Below, in pieces: positions 23,994 to 34,826 of a stretch of 64,000 bases of DNA. This DNA is from QHWT01 sp963755695 (GTDB lineage: Bacteria > Acidobacteriota > Vicinamibacteria > Vicinamibacterales > 2-12-FULL-66-21): assembly GCA_963755695.1 (NCBI GenBank), contig CAVWLB010000010.1, forward strand, positions 1,984,001-2,048,000, written 5' to 3'. Numbering within the stretch: the stretch's first letter is position 1; the number at the start of each line of letters is the position of its first letter. The position numbers were made by a program, and so were the translations under genes. Under the pieces are notes generated by a model. It did no database searches and was not told the origin of the DNA. It saw only the letters and a program-made list of their open reading frames with translations.

Positions 23994-24557
23994 ATGCCTC
24001 GGTACGTTGCATTCCTCAGGGCAATCAACGTCGGCGGCCATGTCGTCAAGATGGCCGAGCTCCGCAAGCTGTTCGAGTCGATCGGTCTCGACGGCGTCGA
24101 AACCTTCATCGCGAGCGGCAACGTCCTCTTCGAATCGCCGGCCAAGGCCGATCGCGCCCTCGAGGAGAAGATCGAAGCGCATCTGAAAAAGCGGCTTGGC
24201 TACGCCGTCGACACCTTCGTGCGATCGATTGCCGAATTGCAGGCGATTGCGGTGTATGAGCCGTTCAGCGCGGCCGATTTCGATCTCGATCGAACGCGGA
24301 CACTCTATGTGGGCTTTCTGGCGAAGCCGCCGGCGGCCGCCGACGCCAGGAAGCTGACGGCGCTGCGGACGAAAGACGAAGCGTTTCACGTCCACGGCCG
24401 GGAGTTTTATTGGATTTCCACGGTCGGCATCGGTCAGTCCGTGTTCAGCGGCGCACTGCTCGAGAAGACGATCCGCACGCCTGCCACTCTCCGTAACATC
24501 AACACCGTCCGGCGCCTGGTGGCGAAATACGGACAAGGCACTAAAATGCGCCCATGA
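23994..24557 (+). CDS. DUF1697 domain protein
   Basis: A 187-residue protein starting MPRYVAFLRAINVGGHVVKMAELRKLFES-GL-VETFIASGNVLFES, the highly conserved N-terminus of DUF1697, with the family C-terminus (LLEKTIRTPATLRNINTVRRLVAK). Cytoplasmic, biochemical role unknown. The stop TGA at 24555-24557 overlaps an ATG at 24554 (ATGA), which suggests translational coupling to the following glycosyltransferase-like gene. Confidence 0.93.
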   Translation: MPRYVAFLRAINVGGHVVKMAELRKLFESIGLDGVETFIASGNVLFESPAKADRALEEKIEAHLKKRLGYAVDTFVRSIAELQAIAVYEPFSAADFDLDRTRTLYVGFLAKPPAAADARKLTALRTKDEAFHVHGREFYWISTVGIGQSVFSGALLEKTIRTPATLRNINTVRRLVAKYGQGTKMRP

Positions 24558-24594
24558 ATCAGGCGCTGGACGGCGCACCGCGGACCGGCTCACA

Positions 24595-25329
24595 TTGACG
24601 CCGGCGGACCTCTGCGTCTGCACGATCTCCCTTGCGCGTGACGGGCAGGAAGCGCGGCTGATTTGTCGCGCCCTTCAACAGCTCTCGTCGACGGGGATCC
24701 GCGTGATCGTCTCCGACGGCGGATCACCTGCGTCGGTCGTTGATTTCATCCGCGCGCTGCCCAACGTCTCATTGGTTGCCCCCAAGGGACGTGGGCTCGT
24801 CCCCCAGATCCGGGCGGCGCTTCCCGCGGCCGCTCAGCTGAAAACCAGATTCGTGCTCTACAGCGAGTCGGATAAGGCACTCTTTTTCGAGCACCATCTG
24901 GCTGAATTCATCGCCCAGGCCCCCGACGACGACGAGGTCGGCGTCGTGCTCGCCTCGCGCACGCCCAAGAGTTTCGCGACCTTCCCCCCGTTGCAGCGGT
25001 TCGCCGAAACCGCACTCGCGCATCTCACGTCGGAAATCACCAATCACCCCACGGACTATTCCTACGGTCCGTTTCTGCTGAACAGCGCGTTGATCCCACG
25101 TGTCGAGACAATCGGAGACACGCTCGGCTGGGGCTGGCGGGAATTCATGTTCGCCATTGCCGCCCGGTCCGGTTACCGGGTCACCCATGTCGCCGGAGAT
25201 TACGAGTGTCCGCCGGATCAGCTGCACGAGGGAGATGCCGAACGGGTTCACCGGATGCGTCAATTGAGTCAGAGCGTGGAGGGATTGGTGCTGGCGATGA
25301 CGTCCGCCCCGGACGGTTTGCGGAAGTAA
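24595..25329 (+). CDS. GT-A-like protein (glycosyltransferase fold), unknown substrate
   Basis: A 244-residue protein with a Rossmann-like start (LCVCTISLARDGQEARLICRALQQLSSTGIRVIVSDGGSPASVVDFIRALPNVSLV) and a later YSESDK motif around residue 90 that may be the DXD-type metal site of a GT-A fold; YSYGPFLLN and GWGWREFMFA follow. The TTG at 24595 is the only start that opens this frame. An ATG at 24554, overlapping the DUF1697 stop, would be a more natural start but its frame closes at 24598; removing two bases near 24592 would join them, so the true N-terminus may be 14 residues longer. Substrate not predictable. Confidence 0.65.
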   Translation: MTPADLCVCTISLARDGQEARLICRALQQLSSTGIRVIVSDGGSPASVVDFIRALPNVSLVAPKGRGLVPQIRAALPAAAQLKTRFVLYSESDKALFFEHHLAEFIAQAPDDDEVGVVLASRTPKSFATFPPLQRFAETALAHLTSEITNHPTDYSYGPFLLNSALIPRVETIGDTLGWGWREFMFAIAARSGYRVTHVAGDYECPPDQLHEGDAERVHRMRQLSQSVEGLVLAMTSAPDGLRK

Positions 25330-25333
25330 GAGT

Positions 25334-25373
25334 GCGGAAGCCACGAAATGAAGTGATGACTCGTGGCTTCCGC
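25334..25373. terminator. 13-bp perfect inverted repeat between convergent genes
   Basis: GCGGAAGCCACGA at 25334-25346 and TCGTGGCTTCCGC at 25361-25373 form a perfect 13-bp stem with a 14-nt loop, five bases after the stop of the GT-A-like gene and 23 bases from the end of the convergent protease gene. No T-run follows on either strand. Position suggests a shared bidirectional terminator or an mRNA 3' stabiliser. Confidence 0.55.
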
Positions 25374-25396
25374 CAGGTATGAACTGAAGCCTCTCG

Positions 25397-26896
25397 CTAT
25401 TCCGCGCGCAGGGTGAGGAAAATCGTCCGTGCCCTTGCGGTTGACGAGCAGCAGCGACGGCTTGCCGTCCTTGCGATCGAGCGCGGATCTCAGCTCTTCG
25501 CCAGTCGTCACGGCCGGCCGTCGACCTTCTCGATCACGTCCCCTTCCTGGATGCCGCTGTCGGCCGCAATCCCTGAAGGGTCGAGGTCGGTGACGATCAC
25601 GCCCGCGCGTGCTGCGGGAACGCCGGCCTCTTCGGCCAGGTCCGGCGTCAGCGGCTGAACGCTCATGCCGAACTTGCCCCTGACCGTGGCCTTCCGAGGT
25701 GGAGTCGACCGCTCGCGCTTCGCGGCGAGCTCGCCCAGCGTCGCCTGCAGCGGTCTCGCTGCGGCCACTGCGCAGCAGCTTCAGCGAAACGGTCGTCCCG
25801 GGGTCGTGCTCGACACGTCGTTGCGCAGCTGGTTGCTGTCGGCAACGGCCTTGCCGTTGTACTGCGTGATGACGTCACCCTGCTTGATGCCCGCATGCGC
25901 CGCGGCGACTGCCCTCGTCGACGTTGCTGACGAGCGCGCCCTGCGACGACGGCAGCCCGAGGCTCGACGCCAGGTCCGCGCGTGATGCTCTGGACCGTGA
26001 CGCCCAGCTTCGCGCGCCGGACCGTGCCGTTCGTGATCAGCTGGTCCATCACGTTGCTTCGCCATGTTCGACGGAATCGCGAAGCCCAGGCCGATGTTGC
26101 CGTCGCTCGGCGTCAGGATCTGCGAGTTGATGCCGATCAGCTCGCCAGTTGGCGTTGACGAGCGCGCCGCCGGAGTTGCCGTGGTTGATCGCCGCGTCGG
26201 TCTGCAGGAAGTCCTGATAGCTGCCGTCGCCGCACGTCCGTCGTCCGCCCCTTCGCGCTGATGATGCCCGACGTCACGGTCTCGCCGACGCCGAGCGGGT
26301 TGCCGACCGCGAGCACGACGTCGCCGACCTTGACCGCGTCGGAGTCGCCGAGCGGCAGCGTCGGCAGGCTCCTTCGCCTCGATCTTCACCACCGCGAGAT
26401 CGCTCGCCGGGATCGGTGCCGACGACCTTGGCCGTGAACGTGCGCTTGTCGGGCAGCTCGACCTTCACCTCGTCGGCGCCGTCGACCACGTGGTTGTTGG
26501 TCAGGATGTAGCCGTCCTGGCTGACGATGACGCCGGAGCCGAGCCCGCGCTCCACGCCGCGCGGCTGACGTCCGCGCGCGCGCTCTGCGGCATGCCCTGC
26601 CCGAAGAACCGGCGAAGCAGGTCGTCCTCCGGAATCTGACTCATCGTGTGGGACCAGCCGACGCCCGCTTCTCGACGCGAATCGTGACGACCGCGGGCAT
26701 GACGCGCTCGACGACGGGCGCGTACGAGGCGACCGGCGACTGCGGACGCCGGCAGCCGTCGCGACAACGCGGCGCCGGCGCCCGGTCAGGCCGCGGCGCT
26801 GACTGCCCGCCTCCGGCGCCTTCCACGCTGCCAACGTCACGACCGCCAGCGCGATGGCCGCGCACGGCTACCCTTTCTGAAATAGTTCGTGTTCAT
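25397..26896 (-). CDS. degP: HtrA/DegP-type periplasmic serine protease (frameshifted in this sequence)
   Basis: About 490 residues after reassembly: N-terminal hydrophobic segment, trypsin-like domain with His in TNNHVVDGADEVKVEL, Asp in DPGSDLAVVKIEA and Ser in INHGNSGGALVN (full catalytic triad), then two PDZ domains (RRAKLGVTVQSIT...DVITQYNGKAV and GKFGMSVQPLTPDLAEE...GDVIEKVDGRPV). Members are envelope proteases and chaperones. Frame breaks run from about 25760 to 26860; examples are an extra base at 25907 (after agt) and 26147 (after aac), each after a wobble base. Stop TAG at 25397-25399. The N-terminal 90 residues are the least certain. Follows the sensor kinase gene on the same strand, suggesting control by that two-component system. 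Confidence 0.87.
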
Positions 26897-27018
26897 GGCA
26901 TGTTGGTCTCAAAACCTCTTTAAGAACCTCTGTCCATTAAGACGACCAGCAACCTTGCTGAGGCGCTTACCGGAGCATTACAAGGGTGAAAGGATCGAAG
27001 GCGAACGGTGCTGAAGGG

Positions 27019-28413
27019 TCACTTCATCGGCAGGCGGACGATGAATATCGAGCCGTCGGCCGGGCTCGCTCGTGGCCTCGACCGTGCCGCCGTGCGCCTC
27101 GACGAAGGCCTTGACCAGGCTGAGTCCGAGGCCGAGGCCGCGCTCGGAGCGGCTGCGGGTCGGCGCGGTAGAGGCGGTCCCAGATGCGCGGCAGATCCTG
27201 CCGGACGATGCCGAGCGCCGGTGTCGGCGACGGTGACGACCGCCTCGTCGTCGTCGCGGTCGCCACGGCAATGCGCACGCGACCGCCTCGGGGCGTGTAC
27301 TTGATCGCGTTGTCGAGCAGGTTGGCGAACACCTGCCGCAGGCGATCGCGGGCGCCGCTGACGATCGCCGCGTCCGCCGGGCTCGAGCGTCACCGTCACG
27401 TGCTTCACTTCGGCGACGTCCTCGTAGAGCTCCACGACCTCCGCGAGCAGCGCGCGCAGCGTCGACCGGCTCGCGCCACAGCTGCAGCACGCCGGTCTCC
27501 GCCTCCGAGATGTCCATCAGCGTGTTGAGCATCGAGAGGATGCGCTCGGATTCCTCGAGGCAGTCGGCCAGCGCCTCGCGCTGCGGCCGGCCGGGATCGC
27601 CCGTCTGCAGCGCGCGCTCGGCGATGCGCGCGCAGCCGCGCCATCGGCGTGCGCAGATCGTGCGCGACGTTGTCGAGCGACTCGCCCCATCGCCGCGATC
27701 AGCCCGTTGATGCGATCGAGCATCGTGTTGAAGAGCGTGATCAGCTCGTCGACCGCATCGCCCGTCGGCGCCGCGAGCCGGCACGCGCGTCGTCGGTGCG
27801 CCCGGTGCGGATGATTCTCCTGCACGACGTCGATCAGCTCGTAGATCGGCTGCAGCGTCGACCGCGTGAGCACAGGCCGCCGGCGACGCCCACGACGAGC
27901 GTCGACGCATCGCACACCGAGCCGACGATCGCCTGGAACTGCGCGAGCAGCGCGAGCCGGATCTCGTTGCTCTTGCCGACCTGGAGGATCGTGCCGTCGG
28001 ACAGCCGGGCCGACGCCACCTCGAGCACGGCGTCGCGATCGCGCGCGGGCACGCTCGCCAGCGCCCCGATCGCCGCGCCGAGCTCGCTCGATGTCGAAGT
28101 CCGCCCAGCCGGGCGGCACGCTGCGCGAAGAGCGCGTCCGCGCCCGGGCCCGAGCACGCGGACGAACAGCCGCTCGCGGCTGCCGGTCCGCTGCTCGAGC
28201 TCGACGGCCGCTCGAGCGCCGGCAGGCCCGCCGCGCTCGTACCGCGATCGCGTACTCGCGCAGCGTGGCGGCGATGATGTCGTGATCGCGCTGCGCCAGC
28301 GACGAGGCCAGCAGCGCAGTAGGTGAGCCGACCAGCAGCGACGGTGCTGCACCACGAACACGGCCGCGTACCACAGCGACAGCCGCAGGCCGAGATCGTT
28401 GCCGCCGCACCAT
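27019..28413 (-). CDS. Two-component sensor histidine kinase (frameshifted in this sequence)
   Basis: About 460 residues after reassembly: NDLGLRLSLWY at the start, a first membrane helix, a periplasmic sensing region of roughly 150 residues, a second helix, HAMP, then a HisKA H-box VAHDLRTPMARLR with the phospho-accepting His, and a HATPase domain with FANLLDNAIKYTP (N box), a G1-box region (VADTG) and ERGLGLGLSLVKAFVEAHGG (G2), ending GSIFIVRLPMK. The ATG at 28411-28413 overlaps the regulator's stop as TGATG, showing translational coupling. The group resembles CpxA/QseC/MprB-type envelope sensors. Breaks are dense throughout; the core motifs are recovered from all three frames. Confidence 0.85.
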
Positions 28414-29095
28414 CACTCGCCGCGAGCACGTAGCCCGACGCCGCGGACGGTGTGCAGCAGCTTCGTCTCGAAACGGCCGGTCGATCTTGTCGCGCAGGCG
28501 CGAGACCAGCACGTCGACGACGTTGGTGCTGGGGTCGAAGTTGTAGCCCCACACGTGCGACAGGATCATCGTCTTCGAGACGACCTTGCCGGCGTTGCGC
28601 ATCAGGTATTCGAGCAGCGCGAACTCGCGCGGCCGCAGCTCGATCGGCGTGACTGCCGCGCTGCACCTTGCGCGTCAGCAGATCGAGCGTGAGGTCGCCC
28701 GCCGTCAGCCGCGTCGGCTCGGCGGCGCCGGTCGCGCGGCGGATCAGCGCCTGCACCCGCGCCAGCAGCTCGGCGAACGCGAACGGCTTGGTCAGGTAGT
28801 CGTCGCCGCCCGCCTGCAGCCCGCGCACGCGGTCGTCCACGGATCTGCTTCGCGCTGAGAATCAGCACCGGCGTGCGCACGCCGCGGGCGCGCAAGCGTG
28901 TCGATCAGCGCGAGCCCGTCGAGCTGCGGCAGCATGACGTCGACGATCGGCGACGTCGTAAGGCGTCTCGAGTCGCCCGTTCGAGCGCCGCTGATGCCGT
29001 CCGCCGCGTGATCGACGGCGAACCCCGCTTCGCGCAGCCCCTTTTCCACGAAGTCGCGCAATGGTCGGATCGTCCTCACGAGCAGCAGCACGCAT
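28413..29095 (-). CDS. OmpR-family response regulator (frameshifted in this sequence)
   Basis: A regulator of about 225 residues: acidic pocket REDDPTIRDFVEKGLREAGFAVDHAADG, phospho-acceptor Asp in IVDVMLPQLDGLALID, a Lys in GGDDYLTKPFAFAELLARVQALIRR, then the winged-helix DNA-binding domain (AGDLTLDLLTRKVQR...VVSKTMILSHVWGYNFDPSTNVVDVLVSRLRDKID) and a C-terminus that becomes GYVLRE-stop if two wobble-type extra bases are removed. The ATG at 29095 is used because the Asp pair follows it in frame. It is the first gene of a regulator-kinase-protease row. Confidence 0.85.
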
Positions 29096-29125
29096 CGCAA
29101 TAATCCGACATTACCGACACAACCG

Positions 29126-29200
29126 TGTAACTCGGTTCCAGATCTCGTAAACCAAGGTGACCGACCATCGGTTCAACCTTGGACTTGGACGTAAGTTACA
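29126..29200. promoter_or_regulatory. Regulator upstream region with hairpin and TGTAAC/GTTACA pair
   Basis: Between the end of the efflux operon and the response-regulator start. CCAAGGT (29152-29158) and ACCTTGG (29176-29182) enclose CCGA/TCGG, giving a nested hairpin. TGTAAC at 29126-29131 and its complement GTTACA at 29195-29200 flank it. These could be regulator-binding sites or an operon-end hairpin; no promoter motif is certain. Confidence 0.35.
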
Positions 29201-29266
29201 GCGGTTCAATATCTTCCACTCTGGCCGATAGCACGCTCCGGGAGTCAATTGTCGGTGAACTGTTGA

Positions 29267-30395
29267 CTACGCGATCCGCTTCCGGCTGCGCGATGACCGC
29301 GAGCGACAGCACGACGAGGCCCCAGGCGGCCAGGGCGGCCGCCTGCGGCCACAGCAGCTCCAGGCCGATGCCCTTCAGGAAGATGCCCGCGGACGATGAC
29401 CAGGAAGTAGCGCAGCGGAATCAGATAGGTCGCGTACTGGATGACCCGCGGCATGTTCTCGATCGGGAAGATGAATCCCGACAGGTAGATCATCGGCGTC
29501 AGGAAGAAGAACGTCGCGGTCATCATCGCCTGCTGCTGGGTGTCGGAGATCGTCGAGATGAACAGTCCGAGCGCCAGCGTGCACAGGACGTAGAGCAGGC
29601 TCATCGCGAGCAGCAGCGTGAAGCTGCCGCGCAGCGGGACTTCGAACCAGAACACCGCGACCGCTGTCACCAGCAGCACGTCGATCGAGCGCGATGACGC
29701 CGTACGGCAGCAGCTTGCCGACAATCAGCTCCCAGCGCCGCAGCGGCGTGACGTTGAGCTGCTCGAGCGTGCCGAGCTCCTTCTCGCGCACGATCGCCAT
29801 CGCGGCGAGGTTCGCGGTCACGAGCAGGAGCAGCAGCGCCAGCACGCCGGGGATCATGAAGAACCGGCTCTCGAGCTGCGGGTTGAACCAGACCCGAATT
29901 CTCGCAGTCGATCGGCGGCGTGCCGCGCTCGCAGCCGCCGACGCGCTGGCATCAGTTCGTCCGCGTAACTCGCCGACCAGCGCCGTCGCATAGCCGAGCG
30001 CCACGGTCGTCGAGTTCGAGTCGCTCCCGTCGGCCACCACCTGCAGCGCGACCGGCACGCTCTCGTGGATCGCGCGCGCCGTAGCCCTGCGGGATCGCCA
30101 GCGCAATCCACGCGCGGCCGCGCTGCAGATACGGATCGACCTCGGCCACGGTGGTCACCGTGTCGATCACGGTGAAGTTGCCGCGAGACGTCGAAGCGCG
30201 CGATCAATGTCCGGCTCTCGGGCGAGCGATCGCCGTCGGCAACAACGACCGGCACGTCCTTGACGTCGGTCGTCGCCGCGTATCCGAGCATCGTGAGCTG
30301 GATGATCGGCGCGACGATGACGACGCCCGAACAGGCGCGGGTTCTGCCGCAGCTCGAGAAACTCTTTCCGGACCAGGCAGCGAGAGGCGCTGCAT
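29267..30395 (-). CDS. ABC-2 type export permease, YbhR/YbhS-like (second copy, frameshifted)
   Basis: About 370 residues after reassembly. N-terminal helix after LVRKEFLELRQNPRLFGVVIVAPIIQLTMLGYAATTDVKDVPVVVADGD, a large periplasmic domain, then the five-helix C-terminal block with REKELGTLEQLNVTPLRRWELIVGKLLPYG, STISDTQQQAMMTATFFFLTPMIYLSGFIFPIENMP and LRYFLVIVRGIFLKG. The end is ASRKRIA-stop at 29267-29269 once an extra base is removed. Its ATG follows the stop of the preceding permease directly (TGAATG). It pairs with that gene as the two membrane halves of an exporter. Length agrees with E. coli YbhR/YbhS (about 370). Confidence 0.87.
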
Positions 30396-31510
30396 TCAGC
30401 GCGCCTCCCGGGCCAGCCGGAGCGATGCGAGCGCTCAGCATGACGAGCGCATACACGATCAGCGCCACCATCTGCGGCCAGCAGGAGCCAAAGCGGCGTC
30501 CCCTTGAGGACGATGCCACGGAGCGCAATCAGGAAGTAGCGGGCGGGCACGACATAGGTGACGACTTGCAGGAATGCTGGCATGCTCGAGATCGGAAAGA
30601 TGAATCCCGACAGCATCAGCGTCGGGAGGAACGACGAGAGCATTGCCGCCTGGAACGCGACCTGCTGCGTGTCGGCAATCGTCGAGATCAGCGAGCCCGG
30701 TCCCAAGCGCGCCCGCAATGAACAGCGACAGCGCAACGAGAAGCGACAACCAGTTGCCGCGCATCGGCAGCTGAAACAACGCCATCGCGGCCAGAACGAT
30801 CAGCGCCGCGGATGCCAGCGAGATCAGGAAGTAAGGAATGCGTCTTTCCGACCACGAACGAAAACGTGTCGATCGGCGCCATCCGCACTTGCTCCATCGT
30901 CCCGCATTTCCTTCTCGCGGACGATCGAGATTGCCGTCGAGATGACCGCCGTGATCATCAGGATGTACGCGATCAATCCGGGGACGAGAAACAGCGTGCT
31001 GCGAAGCTCCGGGTTGTACCAGATGCGCGGCTCGACGGAGACCAGCGGACCGGCGCGCAGGACACCGGGAGCGACCGACGCGCCGGCGCTCCCGATGATG
31101 TTCGCGGCGTAACCCATGACGGTGGTTGCGGTGTTGGCATTGTCGCCATTGATCAGCACCTGAACCTGGGGCGCCCAGCCGCGCGCAACATCCCGCGCGA
31201 ACCCCTCGGGAATCACCAGGACGGCGCGCGCTTCGTTCAGATCCAGCAGGCGATCGATCTCGGCGGGAGAGCGGGCATCAGAGACGCGGTCGAAGTATCC
31301 CGAATTGACGAACGCGGAAACGAGCGCCCGGCTTTCGGCGGTGCCGTCACGATCTTGAACCGCCAGCGTGATGTGGCGGATGTCCCAGTTGAGCGCGTAG
31401 CCGTAGAGCAGCAGGAAGAACGCCGGCACGAAGACGAGGATGAGCAGCGTGCGCCGATCGCGCCGGATCTGCCGCAGCTCCTTGCGACATACGGCGAGCG
31501 CCTTTCTCAT
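30396..31510 (-). CDS. ABC-2 type export permease, YbhS/YbhR-like (first copy, frameshifted)
   Basis: MRKALAVCRKELRQIRRDRRTLLILVFVPAFFLLLYGYALNWDIRHITLAVQD at the N-terminus (helix 1), then a periplasmic domain with IPEGFARDVARG, and the C-terminal helices SIVREKEMRGTMEQVRMAPIDTFSFVVGK...FQAAMLSSFLPTLMLSGFIFPISSMPAFLQVVTYVVPARYFLIALRGIVLKG, ending LRLAREAR-stop. The first 220 codons are in one frame (30860-31510); the rest is in several. The ATG at 31510 overlaps the ATPase stop as ATGA. Sequence of the middle segment (GTMEQV) matches the second permease (GTLEQL), as expected for paired halves. Confidence 0.88.
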
Positions 31511-32484
31511 GCGGCCGTCCCTTCGGACGATCGAGAGGCCTTGTCGATGACGTCGAGGAACACGTCTTCGAGCGACGGGGCTGACCGTGGCGAGCGCTTC
31601 GACGTGCAATGCCGGACGAGCGCAGACGTTCGGCCAGTGCCTCGGGGTGTACGTCGCGCGTCGCGCAGCACCGCGTGCACGGCGGTCCCGAACAGGCTGG
31701 TCTTCTCGACGTCGGGCATGGCCTCGAGGAGGCGCATCGCGTCGACCGGCTTGTCTGCCCGGATTTCAAGGATCGGCCGGCCTTCGAAGACCCGCTTCAC
31801 CTCGGTCGTCGTGCCGATCGCGGCCAGGCGGCCGGCGTGAATCAGCGCAACGCGGTGGCACCGCTCCGCTTCATCCAGATAATGGGTCGTCACCAGTACC
31901 GTGACGCCTCCGTGTGCGAAGCGTGTCGATCAGACGCCAGAATTGACGCCGCGACACCGGGTCGACCCCGCCGGTCGGTTCGTCCAGAAACAGGATTGCC
32001 GGCTCGTGCAGGATTGCGCATCCGAGCGCGAGGCGCTGCCGCCATCCTCCGGCGAGGTCGCGGGCGAGCGTCGACTCGCGTCCTGCGAGGCCGGCCATCT
32101 CGATCACGAAGCGACGCCGCTCGGCGAGTTTCGCCTCGTTCAGGCCGTAAACGCCGCCGAAGAACCGGATGTTCTGGTCGACGGTCAGCAGTTCGTACAG
32201 CGAGAACCGCTGCGACATGTACCCGATGCGGCGCTTGACGCCCTCGGGATCGCTCGTGACGTCGATGCCGCCGACCCTGGCGCTCCCGGAAGTCGGCTCG
32301 AGCAGCCCGCACAGCATTCGGATCGTCGTGGACTTGCCGGCGCCGTTGCTTCCCAGGAAGCCGAAGATCTCGCCCCGCCGGACATCGAAGCTGACATCGT
32401 CGACGGCGACGAACTGCCCGAACCGGCGAGTCAGGTGTCTGACTTCGATGGTGCTGGAACGTTCCCGACGCCCGGGGAGGTCAT
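31507..32484 (-). CDS. ABC transporter ATPase, YbhF C-half-like (frameshifted)
   Basis: One ABC nucleotide-binding domain: Walker A GSNGAGKSTT, YMSQRFSLYELLTVDQNI with the Q-loop, a signature LAGGWRQR that is off the usual LSGGQ, Walker B ILFLDEPTGGVDP and switch His in MTTHYLDEAERC, then a C-terminal extension (VKRVFEGRPILEIRADKPVDAMRLLEAMPDVEKTSLFG) as in export ATPases. The main break is near 31905, with others at the N- and C-termini. The start is taken as the ATG at 32484, which overlaps the tolC-like stop (ATGA); reading from there needs a shift of two bases before the conserved IEVRHLTRRFG. Confidence 0.88.
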
Positions 32485-33842
32485 TGGCCCAATGCTCGCT
32501 GAAGGCGCGCCTCTGCGAGGCGCACGCCCGCGATCGCGCGTGTGCGATCGAGTTCGGCCTGAAGACGTGCGACCTGCGCGTCGAGAACGTCGGTGCTGGT
32601 CGCAACGCCGACGCGATAGCGCTCGCCGACGACGCGTTCGGCGTCCACGGCGGCTCGCACCTCGTCGTCAGCCGCGCCAATCGCCTCGCGGCTCGAGGCG
32701 AGCTCGAACTGGCGCTGCTCGGATCTCGAACAGTGGCCTGGCGATCGAAGTCCTCGGCGCGTGCGCGCGCCGCCCGGGCGTTCGCGCGAGCCTCACCGGT
32801 GTCCGCGGCTCGCCGGCCGCTATCCCAGAACGACCAGGTCAGGTTGACGGAGACGTCCCAGGAAGTGTCCCAGTCGCCCGAGCGGGGGAAATGGCGCGGG
32901 TTGGGACGCGCGTAATCGTAGCCGCCGCCGACCGCAATCTGTGGACGGCCGGAGGCGTGGAGGGCATCCGCGCGCGCGTCGGCTGACGCGGCCTGCTGCT
33001 CGAGCGCCCGCCGCTCCGGGCGGGTAGAAACGGGGACGCTCACACTTTTTCCCGGTTCCAGTGGACTCGGAGGACCCGTGACTGTGAGTGTCCCTCCTTC
33101 CGGGGCCACTGCTCGTGTGTCCGCTTCGGTGACGCGAGCGTCGATCCGCCCCGAGCGGACTCCGGTGAGACGACGTAAGTCAGCTTCCGCAATCGCGCGC
33201 TGGTTGGCTGCTTCGAGCGCCAGCAGACGCTGGTGCGACGCCTGCGCCTGGGCGGACGAGAGATCGTTCGGCGCGATCAACCCCGATGCAAGTCGGCTGC
33301 GCAGGTCGTCCACCTGTCGGTTGATGGCCTCGAGCGATCGCGCAACGACCGCTTCGGTTTCACGAGCGGTGACCAGCGCCCAAAATGCCCGCGTGATCTC
33401 CAGCTTCAGGTCCGCCCGGGCAGCCGCCAGATCCTCGCCCGTCGCCGCCTGCTCGGCCCGTGCCGCGCGCTCGAGCGCGTCGCCACGGCCGCCGGTATAG
33501 ATCGGCCACTGCAGATCGAGTCGCGTCCGATAATTGTTGGGAATATCGGGATAGACCACCTGCGGTGGTGTCAGCGGCGCGGTAATGACGAACGGATCGA
33601 CATGATTCGTTCGCAGATAGCCGCCCTCCACCGCGAGGTTCGGCCGCTCCGCAACGTGCCGGGCTTCAACCGCGAAGGCCGCCGCCTCTCCACGCGCCTC
33701 GAGCTCCGCCAGGTGACGCGACTGACTCCATGCCACGCGCGATCGCCTCTTCGAGCGTCAACGATGTGGAAGCGGGCGGCGCCTGCGCGTCGAGCGTCGT
33801 CGTCAAGAGAATGCACGCCAGGCCCGTCAGTAGTTGTTTCAT
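32481..33842 (-). CDS. Outer-membrane efflux protein, TolC/OMF family
   Basis: About 450 residues: signal peptide LLTGLACILLTTTLDA, then LTLEEAI, NLAVEGGYLRTNHVDPFV, LDLQWPIYTGGRGDALERAARAEQ, a long helical hairpin (DLKLEITRAFWALVTARETEAVVARSLEAINRQVDDLRSRLASGLIAPNDLSSAQAQ), and the second repeat with VSVNLTWSFWDSGRRAADTGEARA and a C-terminal RLAEARLQRALGQ. These are the two duplicated TolC repeats. The frame is clean from 32740 to 33735 with breaks near 33740 and 32735. Start ATG at 33842 overlaps the preceding ATPase stop (ATGA), and its own stop overlaps the next ATG. It provides the outer-membrane channel for this exporter. Confidence 0.87.
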
Positions 33843-34790
33843 GATGATCGTGTGGTCAGATCGATGAACACGTCCTCGAGCGACGCGGCGATCGGGCGCA
33901 GGCTGGTGACCGTCAGGCGTGCGCGCTCGAGCGCCGCGTACGGATGGCATCAATAGCGGCAGCCTGATCGAGCCCGGCGAGCCGCACGTGGGCGCGATCG
34001 CCGAAGAGCTGCACGTCCGCCACTCCGGGAACGCGTGCCAGCAGCATCGAGCGGCGGGCGTGCCGCGTCGACACTCACCTCGAGCAGCTGGCCGCCGAGC
34101 GCGTGCTGCAGCCGCGCGGGCTCGTCGAGCGCGAGCAGGCGCCCCTCGTGCAGCAGCGCCACGCGCGCGCAGCGCTCGGCCTCGTCGAGATATGGCGTCG
34201 CCATCACGATCGTGAGCCCGCGAGCGAGGAACTCCGACAGCAGTTTCCAGAATTCGCGGCGCGACACCGGATCGACGCCGGTCGTCGGCTCGTCGAGCAG
34301 CAGGACGTCGGGCTCGTGCACGAGCGTGCAGGCGAGCGCGAGCTTCTGCTTCATGCCGCCCGACAGCCGATCGGCGCGGCGCGAGCGGAACGGCGTGAGC
34401 TGGGTCATCTCGAGCAGCCGATCGCGCGCGGCCTCGTAGCCGCGGACGCCGTGAATCTCGGCGAAGAACGCGATGTTCTCGTCGATCGTCAGATCGCCGT
34501 AGAGGCTGAACCGCTGCGAGAGATAGCCGACCGTGCGCGGTGATCGCGCGATGCTCCGCGACCGGGTCGCGCCCAAGCACTGCGATCGCGGCCGGTGATC
34601 GGCACGAAGCAGCCCGCCGATCAGCCGGATGGTGGTCGTCTTCCCGGCGCCGTCCGGACCGATCAACCCGAACATCTCGCCGCGTCGAACGTCGAACGTC
34701 AGCGTCGTCGAGCGCGGTCACCGGTCCGTACCGTTTCGTGACTCGATCCAGCCGAATCGCGGTCTGCTCCGCGTGATCCATGTCATCCAT
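33839..34790 (-). CDS. ABC transporter ATPase, YbhF N-half-like (frameshifted)
   Basis: A second single ABC domain: IRLDRVTKRYGPVTALDD, Walker A IGPDGAGKTTTIRL, VGYLSQRFSLYGDLTIDENIAFFAEIHG, signature LSGGMKQKLALACTLVHEP, Walker B VLLLDEPTTGVDPVSRREF and switch region MATPYLDEAERCARVALL. The C-terminus reads SLEDVFIDLTTRSS-stop. The ATG at 34790 is given; an ATG at 34830 overlaps the hlyD stop (ATGA) and would be in frame if one base near 34791 is extra, matching the overlaps at the other junctions. Together with the other ATPase it corresponds to the two halves of E. coli YbhF. Confidence 0.87.
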
Positions 34791-34826
34791 CGCTCTCTGT
34801 GGAGCCGCGCTCTGCCTCGGCCGTGC

